From positions 62,001-126,000 of the forward strand of contig WHVA01000292.1 in assembly GCA_015179125.1 (NCBI GenBank): 64,000 nucleotides of DNA. The letters are read 5' to 3'. Below the pieces are notes generated by a model, which saw only the letters and a list, made by a program, of their open reading frames with translations, made no database searches and was not told the origin of the DNA. The translations under genes and the position numbers were made by a program. Below, piece by piece: positions 1 to 12,093 of this stretch (position 1 is the stretch's first letter; every line of letters begins with the position of its first letter). The DNA comes from Gautieria morchelliformis (Eukaryota > Basidiomycota > Agaricomycetes > Gomphales > Gomphaceae).

Positions 1-464
1 TGTAACTTGTCGCGTCTTTTCTTCGGATCGTCGCAAGTGATCAGCTGGTTCAAAGCGTTCAGCTGCAACCGCAGAGGTGTGACCTTCGGTGACCACGGTC
101 TTAACAGGTACATTACCATTGTTTCGCAAGTGCAGCCATCATACATCATGGAGCCATCATTCCCGCGAAATGCCCGCACCACGCAAAGCTGGCTGCTTCA
201 TACCAGACTGGTTGCATATTAGAGGGTACATGTCACGCACGCTATGTTCTAAATACGCGTTCGAACATATAACTATACACTCCACATTGTACTTCTCGAC
301 GTCGTGTGCCTCTTCCAATCTGCGGCCCAGGTGAGGTGTCGTGATGAATTACTGGTGCTGGAGACAAACCAATCACTTATGGCGCGTGAATATGATATAT
401 CTGACGACTCCAGGAATTGGTACAACTGACAGCAAATCCACAGCAGCTAGGAACAAGCTGTCCA
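1..464. other. No gene recognised
   Basis: Only short unconvincing reading frames are present on both strands. There is no recognisable domain and no intron pattern that joins them. It lies downstream of the minus-strand SPC2 gene, so part is probably its 3' UTR. Confidence 0.5.
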
Positions 465-1301
465 CTAGTTGTCTTCTCCAGTCACGTTGGCCACTAGGCC
501 ACGTACCCACTCCTCGAACACGTCCTGATCCAGCGTGCCCTCCTCATCAAAGAAATAATTGTATCCCCGGACGTCATGGCCCTTCCCTCGATGCAGTAAG
601 GCCTTTCCGCTGTTGGAGGACCGAACGTAGGCAAGAGAAAGTTCGTATTTAGGCGGAGAAGTCGATGTGGATGGCTGTGTTCGTGACTCAATAGTTATTC
701 GTTCAGTCTCAATCTGATGATCATAATCTGTCAATGCACTCTCCATGTTGAGAAGAAAGCACATACTCGTTTCGCAAACGTTTTTCTTTTCCCAGCATAT
801 ACAATATCTCCCTCTACAAAGTAAGCGTAAAGTGTCTGCACAGACGTCAAAATGATATACCTGCCTTCTATTAAATGCTATGGTTTAAACAAGTAACGTT
901 GGACTCACAAGATCATTCCAGCCCACACTATGGGTTTCGATCTTTCAAACTCGACTTTCCAACCATAAAGCGCTGTACCAGTGGCCACGAACACGCCTGC
1001 CCATCCAAGCGCTAGGCGGACATCGGTATGCTGGTGAATTGTTTTAAACTGGTCAGGGCGACCTAGAAACTGAGATATAACACATATGCCATATATCAGA
1101 CAGGAAGCTTGGGAGATATAAGCTTGTTCTCACGCGTTTGAGAGCATCGTCTAAGGTGTGCTTAAGCTCTGTGAGGTTCGCATTGTTAGCTTTGATGACA
1201 TCGCGTGGCTCTGAGTCCGCTCCAACGATTTTGGGGGCCGCGGAGGTAGAGGATTCGCTAACATCTGCAGCGCCGTTTGCAGCAACTTTACGGCGTGCCA
1301 T
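465..1301 (-). CDS. SPC2: Signal peptidase complex subunit 2 (SPC25/SPC2 family)
   Basis: Non-catalytic subunit of the ER signal peptidase complex, which removes signal peptides from secretory proteins during translocation. Four exons can be read (about 1301-1134, 1069-909, 860-767 and 713-465), joining in frame into about 223 residues, normal for this family. The N-terminus is charged (MARRKVAANG). It is followed by the family block TLDDALKR, then GRPDQFKTIHQHTDVRLAL just before the first transmembrane helix (WAGVFVATGTALYGW). A second hydrophobic stretch contains IVWAGMIL and YIILTSVQTLYAYFVEGDIVYAG. The C-terminal half is soluble and ends EEWVRGLVANVTGEDN. The start is an ATG, and all introns begin GT and end AG. 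No disruption is seen. It lies on the same strand as, and downstream of, the TFIIE-alpha pseudogene. Confidence 0.86.
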
Positions 1302-1615
1302 GTTGGCAAGGAAAAGGAGGTGGTCAAGTGCACGTAGTTTCTGGCTCCGACGAGTCTGGTTGTGAAGGTTTACAGCGCCGGGTTCGAAAGTCGCCGCCTA
1401 GACGTCACGATGGTTCAGCAAAATATTACTTAGATTCCTGTAGACCTACCAGTACTGTTCATAGCTTGGGGTCAACGTGCTCAATGAACTGATGGCGATC
1501 TGTGGGCATCTACGCGATTTCTTTATCCGCACTACTTGCTGAGAAACGCTGCAAATCTATTGAGTCCGTACAGTCTAAAGTACCAAGGTATAAGTTATAT
1601 AGACAATAACTCCAG

Positions 1616-3439
1616 CTACCCCTCCCTTGTCTGATACACCTCAAAGTAGGTATTCATCCGCTGTCATCAACTCGTGATGATCTTCTGTCACTTGAGAAAT
1701 TTTCATCGCCGGGAGCCAGGTCAGAGTAAAATAAAATAAAGTAGGGCATAATGGGTCGTCCACAACGTCTGCAACGAATCCAACCCCTTAGCCAGCGCCA
1801 TCTCGCCACCATTACCATACCCAAAGCCGTAGCCGTCCCCTTCCCTCGGGCGTTTTCCGAGTATTCAGCCTGTTCCCATTTACACCTGCGCTTTGCCTCT
1901 GCCTGTATGAATCACCTGGTGCAGGCGAAGGTAGTGGGTAGCATGGACCTCGCCTGTTGGGATATGTAAGGTCTGGCTTGAGGTCCTGGGGCTGGGCACT
2001 AAGTCGCCCCAAGACTCCACCGTTGGGGTAGGCACCGCAGACGAGTGCAATGATGCGTAGTACGCACCATAGTCTACAAAGCAGAACTAATGTCAAAGCT
2101 TAGACGTTGCCGCTTGACAGAGAAGTGCAGACAATTAGACTGTCTGTTCATGACAGGCTTTACTTGTTTTTCCACCTTCACGCGCGTCTCGGTAGACGTA
2201 GTACCGTTGGCAGCTCTACCTAGCTCTCTGAGAATAGAAGCATTCGATCTTGGGCCTGCATTGGGTATTGGACGTGCACCAAGATTGGTGAGCGATTCCA
2301 GAATGGCGGCATTTGAGCCAGACCCTGACGTGGAAGTCGGTGAACGTTGCATAGACGCAGTACAGCAGCATGCCGAGTGTTATCAGATCTCCTGATATTG
2401 TTGATTTAGTATGCCATGATGGCATGATATTTTGTTGTCTAAGGAGCACCTCAATGAGACAAGCAGCGCAATAGAGACGTGACCAACCGTTTTGCTTCTG
2501 CCGCCTTCTCCCTCTCAGCGCGCCTCGTTGCTTCATCCCTATCGATCAACATGGCAATTTCCATTCCATCCGCTTTCTTTGCTCCATTCACTCCTGCGGT
2601 TTTAAGTCCATCGCTTTCCGCTGCTCGTTTGGCCTCTTCTGACGGATGTTTACGGCGCCAGTCCTGTACGTCAAAGGCGGGTAGTACCATCCCCTCAGTT
2701 TTGCGCAATCCCTCCCTGATAAAACGCATCTGGTGATTAAATCGTTGCATGCGATCCCGGCTACCCTTGACACTCTCTGCGTTCCCATTTTCAATAACCT
2801 CCGCTTTGCAGTCTTCGCATATGAAGGACCCGCGTGAAAAGTCCATAAGAGGATCAACATCGAGCGGCAATGGGACCGTCGACATGGGGACATATGTAAC
2901 CTTTATTGTCGAGCTCCTATTGCCCTATGACCTATGAGCTACCAAGAACATAATGTACATGGACGTCACGCACAGTAGCTTGGAATCGATTATACGCCGC
3001 ATCTCTGCAACACGCCACTTGACAACATTGGAGAAGTGTTGATAATCAATATAAAAGTACTGTCGAGCTTGTGCTCGCGAAGCCCCCTCTTGAGTTCGTT
3101 CTGCCGGTAGCTATGGCGCCGTCAATGGTCTCGCGGGCCTAATTGTCGGTCAGCCCTTACATCTTCGGCAACTTATCTGCATTCAAGACAGCTGGGAGAT
3201 TTGACAACTCCTTCAACCAGACCAGTGCAAACCCAGTCGACCAGCGAGATCATCCTCTTTTAGTCTAGATTTGATCGTAAAGTCTGGTATGCTAACAAGG
3301 ATAAACTCACACTGGATGCCGGACAAGTTGATTATGAATTTCGGATCATAAAATGCACGGCAGACATGTTGCACCAAGGACCTTTCAAGATTCAAGATTC
3401 GCCCGACTTCAAGCGGCACCAGCGCTTAGTCGTACTCAT
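1616..3439 (-). pseudogene. TFA1: TFIIE alpha subunit (TFA1) pseudogene, multiple frameshifts
   Basis: The remains of the large subunit of general transcription factor TFIIE can be followed along nearly the whole length. The winged-helix start is present (VQHVCRAFYDPKFIIN, then KEDDLAGRLGL, then ELSNLPAVLNADKLPK). Next come a block reading YFYIDYQHFSNVVKWRVAEM, half of the zinc ribbon (ELDNKGYICP), the stretch DPLMDFSRGSFICEDC and FDVQDWRRKH, a serine-rich linker, and the C-terminal acidic-region signature VTEDHHELMTADEY. These pieces lie in different frames and no normal introns reconcile them. Breaks are seen after the ATG, after GRLGL, before YFYID, at a CCCC run right after CP of the zinc ribbon (which also loses its second cysteine), near 2370, and near the stop. 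Flanking genes read cleanly, so general assembly error is unlikely. As TFIIE-alpha is essential in yeast, a working copy should exist elsewhere. Confidence 0.75.
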
Positions 3440-3472
3440 AAGCCTTTTCCTCTTATTCTCCAGAAGACTACC

Positions 3473-4295
3473 ATGCCTTCAGAGACCCAAAAAGTTGTCT
3501 TGTACCCCGAACTTCAAGTGCCAATACAGTTTCGACAGTGCGCTGCGTGTTTCAAGACAGAGTACGAGACCTCAACTCAAATGCTTATTTGCTCTCGCTG
3601 TCGGGTGGCACATTACTGTGTAGGTACAACTTAATATTGCAGTCCCGAGGTTTCACAGCCCCGTCAGAACACGATCTGCCAGAAGAATGATTTCCCTTTG
3701 CACAAGGAACCGTGCCTGCAGAGACGAAACGCAATACGAAGAAAGGATCGAGGTTCTCCTGACACGAAATGGAGACCACGGTTAAGAGCAGGTGGTGAAG
3801 GCGCAGCTTTTGTCTCGTACGACGAGCTGAAGGAACCTTTCATGTCTTGGTCACAGGTGCTTAAACCATCCGCTGACCGATTTTCACCTCCGAGCTAATG
3901 GGACCCGCCATATTCAGAAAAATGCACAGATTCTAGCTTGGGCTCATTACCAGGCCACGGGAATGCACAGAGCAACTGAGGATGGATTCCGCAAATGTCT
4001 CCATGTAAAGCTCTCTGGGCGCCGAGACACGTCTGATGATATGATTCAACTCGGGGTGGACAACATCGACACTGTCATGTGTATTGACATTTTAAGACGA
4101 TTTGAAGGACCGTTCGCGGAGGTTCGAGCCAAACAACGTACATACACTGAAGGGATATATGTGCTCGCTGTGCTTCTGGAATGTGGCCCACTCGTTCAGT
4201 TCATGCCTATTGGTACTCCTGAGGAGCTTCTACAGACCTGGGGGGACGTTCCAGAGTGGAAAGAGGTGTTTAAGCGTGATGTCGGTACGATATAA
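3473..4295 (+). CDS. MYND-type zinc-finger protein
   Basis: Small protein with an N-terminal MYND finger, a zinc-binding protein-interaction module. The finger spans two exons. Exon 1 gives C-A-A-C then C-S-R-C-R-V-A-H-Y-C. After an intron starting gtaggt and ending ccgtcag, the reading continues NTICQKNDFPLHKEPC. This restores the family spacing C-x2-C, C-x2-C, Y-C-x3-C-Q and H-K-x2-C. A second small intron (about 3818-3857) brings the frame to HPLTDFHLRANGT. The last exon contains DTVMCIDILRRFEGPF and ends EWKEVFKRDVGTI. The C-terminal part has no known enzymatic motif. Such single-MYND proteins are heavily expanded in agaric genomes and most have no assigned role. The gene starts only 33 bp from the first ATG of the TFIIE-alpha pseudogene on the opposite strand, so the two shared a promoter region. 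Confidence 0.72.
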
Positions 4296-4864
4296 CTACT
4301 TCGCAGTGGCCTCCAGGTTGTACTTCTGTATCATTATGAGTATCTGTTAGTAAATGAACTCATATCAACGTGCAAATTGAATAAATGTCCTTGTTCGGCA
4401 GAAAATCAAGCGTATAAACAATACATCGGCTTTGTACTATGTAATACAGGCGAAACCGTCACGACCTGCCCGAAGCAAATGGTTCTGAGATAATGGGAGA
4501 GTAACGAGGGAAAAGACGATAGCAAAAAAGCTAGTGGAGGATGATGGGTATGCTGAACTTAGAGATCGTGTAAGATAGCGGTAGCAGTGGAAAGCAACAG
4601 TCAGAGGGACGTTGTGGATGTGCACATTTATATACGGAATGGCTGCATATGCATACGCAGAACGAAACGAGGCGAGTAGGGGGTACAACCCAATGAGGGT
4701 CAGGCTAGGGCAATCTTGATACTAGTGGAAATACAGCTCCGATGCGACGTCAATGTTCGTCAAAGGTCGTGACGGTAGCGACGGAATAGTCGTGGTATAG
4801 GCAGCGTTATTCTGAGTTCCTGCGTCTCGTGGTGGTGAGTTGGCGCTAGATTGTTTGGACAATC
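4296..4864. other. Intergenic between two converging genes
   Basis: No supported coding sequence. It should hold the 3' ends of the MYND gene (plus strand) and the HMG-box gene (minus strand). Confidence 0.5.
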
Positions 4865-6690
4865 TCAGTAGCCGTCTACGATCAACTCGTTAAAGTCAAG
4901 CACGGTGGGTGGCGTGATCTCGGGACACCGACGTGTGTATACCAAGCCTTCCTGATATCCTTGGAGATCAGCGACATGGTTGACCGCAGGACGAGGTGGC
5001 GGCGTTACATGGTCCAAAGAAGACTGTGTCGGGGTGGCAACAGTGCACTGCACCGCCCCACCAGTCGTATGATCGACTCCAGCATGCGCAGCGAAGAACT
5101 GCTGATCCTCGCTGTACATCGCACCTGCATCCGGCAAGCACGTCTGCGCCACCACCCCAAGTGGGTCCTCAAAACCAGCCTGGGCAACCGTGGCATCAAA
5201 CTCAAACTCGTTCATTTGTTCCTGGAACGCGGAGAAATCAAATGAGGCAACAGGTGCAGGGTGGAGAAGGGCAGGTGCAAGAGGTAATTGTGACGAGGGG
5301 GTGGTGATGGGCGGTGAGGCTGCGCTGGAGGGGTTCGAGGCAGGGGCCGCGGGTGGTATTTGCACGGTGATATACTCCTGTTGCTTGTGGCTCAATGCCG
5401 CGAATGGCTGCATGTGTGCGAAACCCGTCTGTGAGTTCGCGCTGGAAGTTTGTGGCTGTGGATGGGTTTGATTAGACCCTGTGCAGGGAATGCCCGGGAG
5501 GAAGTAAATCTTACCGTGTTCCACGAGAACCTATCAAACATGTTGCTAAACACAGGGTTAATCGGCGTCAAAGGGTTCGCTTCCTGGGCTGTGTTGTGAC
5601 TGGGGAACGTAAAGGTCGTCGGAATGTCACCGAAGTCCGGCGCAGATATCGAGCGCCTGTGTCCTAAGCGCCACAGTGAGGAGTCATTGGGCGATAGGCG
5701 GGTGTCAGTGCCGCCGTTGTCAAAGCCGTACAGCTCGGAGTGACCCAGTCCTGCACACATGAAGTCCATGCTAGTAGAGGGCCGCTTGCTAAGCCTGCGC
5801 GAAGCAGAAGGGAATCCGGTTAAGGAGGATTGGTAGGCAGAGTTGGGGACGGCGCCGAAGAAGAAACTATTGTCAGGACCGGCAAGAGGGACCGAGGATG
5901 ACCGACGATGAGTCAGGTAGGAAGAGGACGGTGGTACCAATGATGGAGCGGGCGAGGGCGATGGGGGCGGTGACGAGACCGAAGAAACATCTGAGGGCAA
6001 TGCGGTGTTGGGGAACTCTACGTCGCCCTTTCCTTCTAACCACTGGAAGGACTCAGGAAGATGGTCAAGAACATCCTCACTTTGGGGCGTCTTTTTTACA
6101 CGTGGCCGGTTTGGTCTTCTGGGCTTGCGAATGCAATTTCCAAACTGGTCGCGTGGGTGGACAGGCTTGTACTTGTAACCTGGATTCTGAGCCATGTGCA
6201 TAATCTTGGCTTCTTCAGCCTTTTCGTTGTACGGCCGCTTTTCAACCGGGGACATCTTTCTCCACATCTCGCCGAGATTCTTAGAGACTTCGGGCGTCGA
6301 ATTCTGGGTCGCCATCGAGCGTATGTACTCCCTAGAAAGGGTGACCCCATACGGTCTAAATGTGTTTACAACCCAACATGACGGATGCTTACGTGCGAAA
6401 GATGATGAAAGCATTTGGCGGGCGTGGTATGTGCCCTGGTGGCCGCGCCTTACCATGAGAGCGTTTCTTCTTGACTGGTGACGATGGAGAGCCATTCGGG
6501 GAGCCATCGGTCGCTGGAATTGCGGAGCCCGACGACAGCGAGAGGTTTAGGGTAGGGATAGAAAGGTCATTGATATAATATGCGGAGGAAGCCTCCACTG
6601 GAGGAACGGTGTTGTGAGAAGCAGCACGTCGATGCAGCGAGAGTACGCACCTGGGGAGGCTGATTGCTTGTTCCGGCGTATGGGGGGCAT
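4865..6690 (-). CDS. HMG-box transcription factor (MATA_HMG/Sox-like)
   Basis: Sequence-specific DNA-binding regulator with one HMG box near the N-terminus (about residues 70-140). The box begins IPRPPNAFIIFRTPYG, is joined across a 37-nt intron, and continues KNLGEMWRKMSPVEKRPY and NPGYKYKP. The proposed start is the ATG at 6690 (MPPIRRNKQSASP). It is followed by an intron (6650-6598) that enters the open frame at VEASSAYYINDL; the open frame further upstream has no ATG. The rest is Pro/Ser-rich, typical of fungal activators, with a last intron near 5520 whose acceptor (tccacag) restores the frame at PQTSSANS. The protein ends VLDFNELIVDGY. Related basidiomycete HMG proteins act in mating and fruit-body or stress programmes, but which subgroup this belongs to cannot be told by eye. 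Confidence 0.82.
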
Positions 6691-6824
6691 AATAGGTATG
6701 TGCGTGGGTGGACAATGGAGGGGGAAAGAAAGTTCAGCGGTTGAAAGGGTCCACAGTCCTTACTTATATTGCCCCATTGAGATTGGAAGCGATCCCCACT
6801 TCTTTCTCGCGTTCATTCTCCTGC

Positions 6825-7115
6825 CACGTGGGCCCTTTGTGCGAAATGTAAGCGGGGAAAGGTGAAGCCAGGTCCATGGCGGATTCCGCTGCACCCAGGA
6901 ACCAGGAAGGAAGGACCACAGCCCTGTAGTCCGAGGTACCTTCGGACAACCACTACCACTAGATCAAAGCATTAGAAGAAAGGAAACGCTGATGACGGGA
7001 GTTGACACCCCCTTGTCCTTGGGCGGGAGCAGTAGGATTACCCAAACCCCGATCGCCCGATCGTCAAGGAGATGTTGACAGGTCACCACGTGGCCTCCAC
7101 GTGCCCGTGACGTAA
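6825..7115. promoter_or_regulatory. CACGTG cluster upstream of the HMG-box gene
   Basis: Three CACGTG palindromes (6825-6830, 7087-7092, 7098-7103) and a CRE-like TGACGTAA (7108-7115) lie 135-425 bp upstream of the HMG-box start. CACGTG is the E-box bound by bHLH factors and TGACGT by bZIP factors. Function here is inference from position. Confidence 0.35.
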
Positions 7116-10100
7116 GACATGGCAGTGTTATCTGCCCACACCACATTACTTCTTTCGCTCGCCACATCTGGGGATACACCAGGAATATCGTAACGACAAG
7201 CACCTCCCCAGCCATGGATTTAGTTTATCTCACTGACATGTAGATTGACAGTGGACTCTTCTGTTTCAGGTACGCCACACCTGCCTATTCCAGACATTCG
7301 CGGACTCTCATAGCCTTGTGGCGGTACGTAGCCAAAGATTCTGACATCAGGGATTCGGAAGTCTTGATCTATATATAGTCTAGTCAGTCGTCGCCAAACG
7401 CTCAAACGCTCCCCTCACGAGCGCCATTCCTTTCCTCGGAAACCTTCTCAGAGCCCTCGTCACGGTTGATGGGGAGAACAAACGTTAAAGACCACTCCAA
7501 TGCGCCACCGCCATTCCTCTCACCGTGACTTTCTTCGAGTGTTCTCAGAAACTACGTGCGTACGCTGGACTTGATCACTCTTTCGGGTCAGTTATCAACC
7601 TCCGTGGAAAGACACCTGCTATAATTCCATCTCTCTTGAGACCCATTGTCAAGCTCGTCCAGCCCTTTATACGGTGAACATGGATAGCCGATTCATGTCT
7701 CAACCTGTCTAGACCAATCAATAGCCCTCATTCCTGTGGCTACCTCCTGTCGTCCAGTTTGGGATACGGTCACGCGCGGGCTCTAGGAAAGAACAGCGCC
7801 TATCCGAATTCCTGAGGGCTTCTCTCTGATCCACAGCCAACGCCAGAGTTGTTCTGATGACCATCAGCCCAATTTTTACGCCAAGCAGGGAATCTACCCG
7901 TCTGGTAATTCCGTCCAAGGATGCCTCTCCTGAGCACGAGTGTCATGGTCCTAAACCACGCTGTCCGCTTTTCTCCCTCTTTGAGGGTTCTCTGAACCAT
8001 GTTATAATGTGGTAGTTCTCGCTCACCCATCGATCTCGGTTCTTCTCACCTCACCTTGGCATTGCCCTGCGTTGGTTCCAATCTGCCACATATCACTCAA
8101 GTCGTTCCTGGCGCTCGCCATTTCAGACTTCCTGGCTCGACTCGAATACCACTCAGAAACTTCAACGCCCGGTTCATTCTTTAGGTAAGTTGTATATTCC
8201 CATTGTCAGAAGCGACTATATAGCTGACGCGCCCATTGTTTCTAAGCCCCATTCGTAAAACTTGGTTATAATCTGCCTTTCGTACTGTATTCTGGCTCTT
8301 CTGGCATAGAATCCCCCGCCCCTCCCCGCGCACACAACCGCTCGTGAAGGAGTGCGTACAATTCGACATGTACAATTACAGTAGAGGGATGGCCCTCTAA
8401 TTCCTTCCCACTCGCACCCGAAGCTTCTGACATGCCGGTGCCCTACCCACACACTAGAATTGCATATTAAACAAGTATTCCGCCGTATTCCCCCGAGACC
8501 CGCCTGATGTTCTTCGCGCCTCCAACGGTAAAACAATAGCTTGGGTTGCCTTGGGTCCGGGGGTGTTGGCCTGGTGATTGTGCTCCTATCAACGAAGCGA
8601 CTCTACTTAAACGCCAGGACACGAAAACGGCCATGCAGATTCTCAGGCTTATGCCCCTCGGCTCTTCCCACTCGCTTCCTTATTTCGTCCTCCATACCAT
8701 AAGGCATCCGGGTACCTGCGCCACCACTCTCCACACCGTGACCGTGGGGAGCCGGCAATCGTCATATTGTGCTCGTATCTTGTTGAGATGTCTGCCGCGC
8801 GAGGCTGAAGTCATGTGCTAAGGCGTCGCTAACTTTTTACCGCGTGGTGCTCCACTAGGATCGACTATCAGATGCGATCAATAGACCTGTGAGCAAAGTG
8901 CTAGCGCTAAATGCAATATCAGATTTTCGGCTTCCGAGTCGTATATATACGTTTGTACGTGTATGCAGGGCTCGGGGATCGACATATTTAGCATATCTCG
9001 CGTACATCACAGACGGCCGTGGTACAACGGAGCTCCGAGATATCCATGGATCACACTCCCTGGGAGTACATGGTGCGGTAGGATCTCGTCGTTAGCATCT
9101 AGGAAAATCTACAACGGATTGATGTGCCTCAGGCCTGACGATCAGGGTTGTTGCAATAAAGCGCAGACGGGCTTCCCACGGGAATCAAACATCACGTACC
9201 CTGGGCCACATGGCGTATGGTTCCCGAATCAACGCAGTGCAAGGATCAGAAGCACACGAAGAACCTAAGCAATATTGCTGGGTAAGTGCTAAACATATAT
9301 ATACGGCCAGGACGAGTCCTAATTTGCTTGTGCGCATGCATGCGTTTACTAGCTCTTACAGTGGTCCGTAGCCCTAAATTCCTAAACTCCTGGTTCTAAA
9401 CCGGCTTCGCGCGCGTGACGGCTGTCAATCAAGTTTAGGACTGATTTCGAAACCGTAACGGTAAAACAATGGTGAAAGTGCTCAGACGCAAACTGTCATC
9501 GCCATCCGGCCGGCACGAATAAGTAGGGCAAGAAATTAAAGGAATTTAGCTCTACGGAAAGTCACCCTGAGGCCTTGAGCTAGGGTTGGATGGATCGTCA
9601 GCCCAAATGCATCCAGTTTCTCGAGCATATGTCAACTTCTAGCCTACTCTGGCTCTGCTTTATCCTCGTTCTACTCTGAGAAGTCTGTAGCGGCCCTAAC
9701 ATGTGCATCTTCGTACATGTGGTCGACACAGAGACTGTGGATGCGTTATGTAAAGGCTCCAAGCACGTCGATTTCACCAAGGGCAGCTTTCCAAGCTCTC
9801 GCCACTCTGGATCAAGGTAACTCCCGATCAACATGCGGCTTGCCACCGACCCGAGACGTGGTGAGACTTCTTCCCTAGCAATTGTTGCTCAAAATTGACA
9901 ACTCCGGCTTTGAAAGGATTGAGAGCGTCTCTGAGGTGTATCAATTTTCACTGGACTCTTTTCATCATATAGATACGCACCCATTCAAGCTGACTGGACT
10001 ATGTTTAGTACCGCATCCCCAATACATCGTATGTAGCCTCGTTCCACCCGTTCTGACAAAACCGCTGCGTTTGCTTACACTGTGGGTCTGCGTTGAGAAA

Positions 10101-10747
10101 TAACCCTAATCTCTGTGTAAGACAGCACCGTGCCGATCATCAAATTTGCCAGTGGACCCTCATCTTTTTCGCTGATTCCCGCTTTGCCTTCTCCCCTTGT
10201 AGCCAAGAGTGTCTTGCTGTCTCCGTAGATGCGCGGAGGTGTTTCCGTAAAGGGTTCTATGTGCCTTGCATGGTGCGATTTATTAGGATCTGGCTGTGGC
10301 GCGTTCGTAGGAGAAAGAACAGAATGCGTGACACGGCGATGGCAATATCGAAATCCCAAAAGGGGGGTGGCTTTCTTATTTACAAGACAAGGACGCAGGC
10401 GCTCACCCACTCTAGATACACCATCATTGAGAGTACCGGTAGAGCTGGTAAGGCGTCATGCACTTCTCCACGATCTGGAGAACGTACGCCCCTCGCCCTT
10501 GATCAAGAGCCGCAATTACCGGATTGCGGGGTGCTGCACCATCGGCGAGGTCGAGGGCCTCGCTATCAAATGCGTTCCCCTGCTATTATACTATCGGTTG
10601 TCTGTTTCTCAACGGTTATGGCATCCCCTGCTGTGGCATCCCCTTCTCGGATGTCAACTGTCTGATCAAGGACTCATGGTTTCGGCCATGTTAGTCGCAA
10701 CTCTATTACCAGAACAACCCAACTTCGCCTATGATATCCCATAGGAT
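7116..10747. other. Gene-poor stretch, nothing supported
   Basis: About 3.6 kb without a convincing gene on either strand. Open frames are short, are not joined by plausible introns, and show no recognisable domains. There are no long repeats or transposon termini that I can see. Decayed gene or repeat material is possible. Confidence 0.45.
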
Positions 10748-10910
10748 TATTGTTGTATCTTGGCACCAGATGCAAGGCTTGTGCCAGGCTCAAACGCGAA
10801 TGCCGCCGGTGATTGCGTTTGTATAGCGACCAGTCCCCACAGTCGTACAGACCCATCAGCGTAACCCACTGCCAAAAAAAGGCCTCTTTCTGAGGTGATT
10901 GCGCAAGCTG
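10748..10910 (-). pseudogene. WD40-repeat remnant
   Basis: A short minus-strand frame reads ACAITSERGLFLAVGYADG followed by SVRLW, an unmistakable WD40 repeat blade, then runs to a stop after about 50 codons. On its upstream side the homologous-looking peptide (ANAVWLARAP) is cut by a stop, and no further blades are found on either side. It is best read as a fragment of a WD40 gene. The parent gene cannot be named. Confidence 0.45.
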
Positions 10911-12093
10911 GTTTCATGCTACATGGCGAGCTGGAGGTTCATTGAGAGACCAATCGTTGTCACCACTTGAATCCACACTGGCCCCACTTGCTGCATGCAT
11001 TCTGGGAGCTCGAGCAAGCCAGACAGCGTTGGCGAGGCAATAATATTGGTAAAGCACAAGCTCAGACCAGGTTCTAACTTTCCAGCCCTAGAGTCTGTAG
11101 GTAGACATCTTCATCTCAATATGGTTGGTCGTAGCTCAGTTGTCACGTGCCGGCTGCCTAATAGCAAGACGTAATGTAAGTAAGGTAAGTATAAGTATCC
11201 CTTCACCACGCATCCAGCTTCGACTGCGCGGGACGAGGATGAGAGCTGTGGAGGGTTGGGGTGAGGTGAGGTGAACCCGCCAGGTGCGCGGAGCAGAGAC
11301 GCTGCTCTCATTCGGGCCGCATGGAAGTTGCATTGCGGATCTATTAGGTGTTCTGTGCTACTGTACGTGAGAGGGAATTACTAGCTAGTGTGCTACACGT
11401 GTCCAATGTTATTATATCTGTCCGACGCTCTACTATATGTCCCGCCGCACCTGACGGGCTCGGTGCCCCGGACCCTTGCTTGGCGTGGTGGGGTGGGGAG
11501 GGTGAGGGGGACAAAGAGGTTTGGAAGTAGTGAATGCGAGTGGCCGCGAGTGGATGTGTGCGGAGGAAAAAAATGGCGTGAGCATGAGGCGCTCGTGGTT
11601 GGCTCAACGCTGACGCTGGTGGCGGCGTCCGCCGGCATGCTATATAAGCATTCGGCAAAATTGGCCGCTTTGGTGTGGATCACAAACGTCGGGACTCGGC
11701 CAAGGGAACAGCTCATACCATGGCTGTCATACTTACCCATTTGCCCCATAAGTAAGTCGTCCTTTCTTGACATCCCAAACAAGCAGACCTTCAAGAGCTG
11801 GTACATGGGCTGAGTGTCCATCATAAACCGAATTGGCTTTACGCTGCAATGAGACCGGTAGATTCAGTGACGAATAACAAAGTTACAGGTTCCTATTTTT
11901 TCATCATGAATCTACAACTTGAAACAAAATCTCAGGGATAGACTATCCGCGTGTCTGGCATTGCAACAGTCAAGTATCGCTTGTAGTAGATTTCACCTGG
12001 CACCGTAAGCGGAGTACACTATTCTGTGTTCATAATTCAATCTCCCCTTGTACTTGCGATGTCATGTGATACCTACCATCCTTGGGCCTAACG
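10911..12093. other. Intergenic, nothing supported
   Basis: Short overlapping frames on both strands around 11340-11820 are mutually exclusive and lack start context or domains. The final few hundred bases should contain the promoter of the downstream dehydrogenase gene. Confidence 0.4.

Noticed and set aside
3600-3690. Apparent break of the MYND finger after YCV
   Set aside because: An intron ending CCGTCAG restores the canonical C-x3-C-Q spacing.
10093-10744. Overlapping plus-strand frames of 171 and 190 codons
   Set aside because: They overlap in two frames, with no domain and no splice pattern. The neighbouring minus strand carries a WD40 remnant, so the region is more likely gene debris.
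11344-11824. Several 100-143 codon frames on both strands
   Set aside because: Mutually overlapping, low-complexity or without start context, and no conserved motif.
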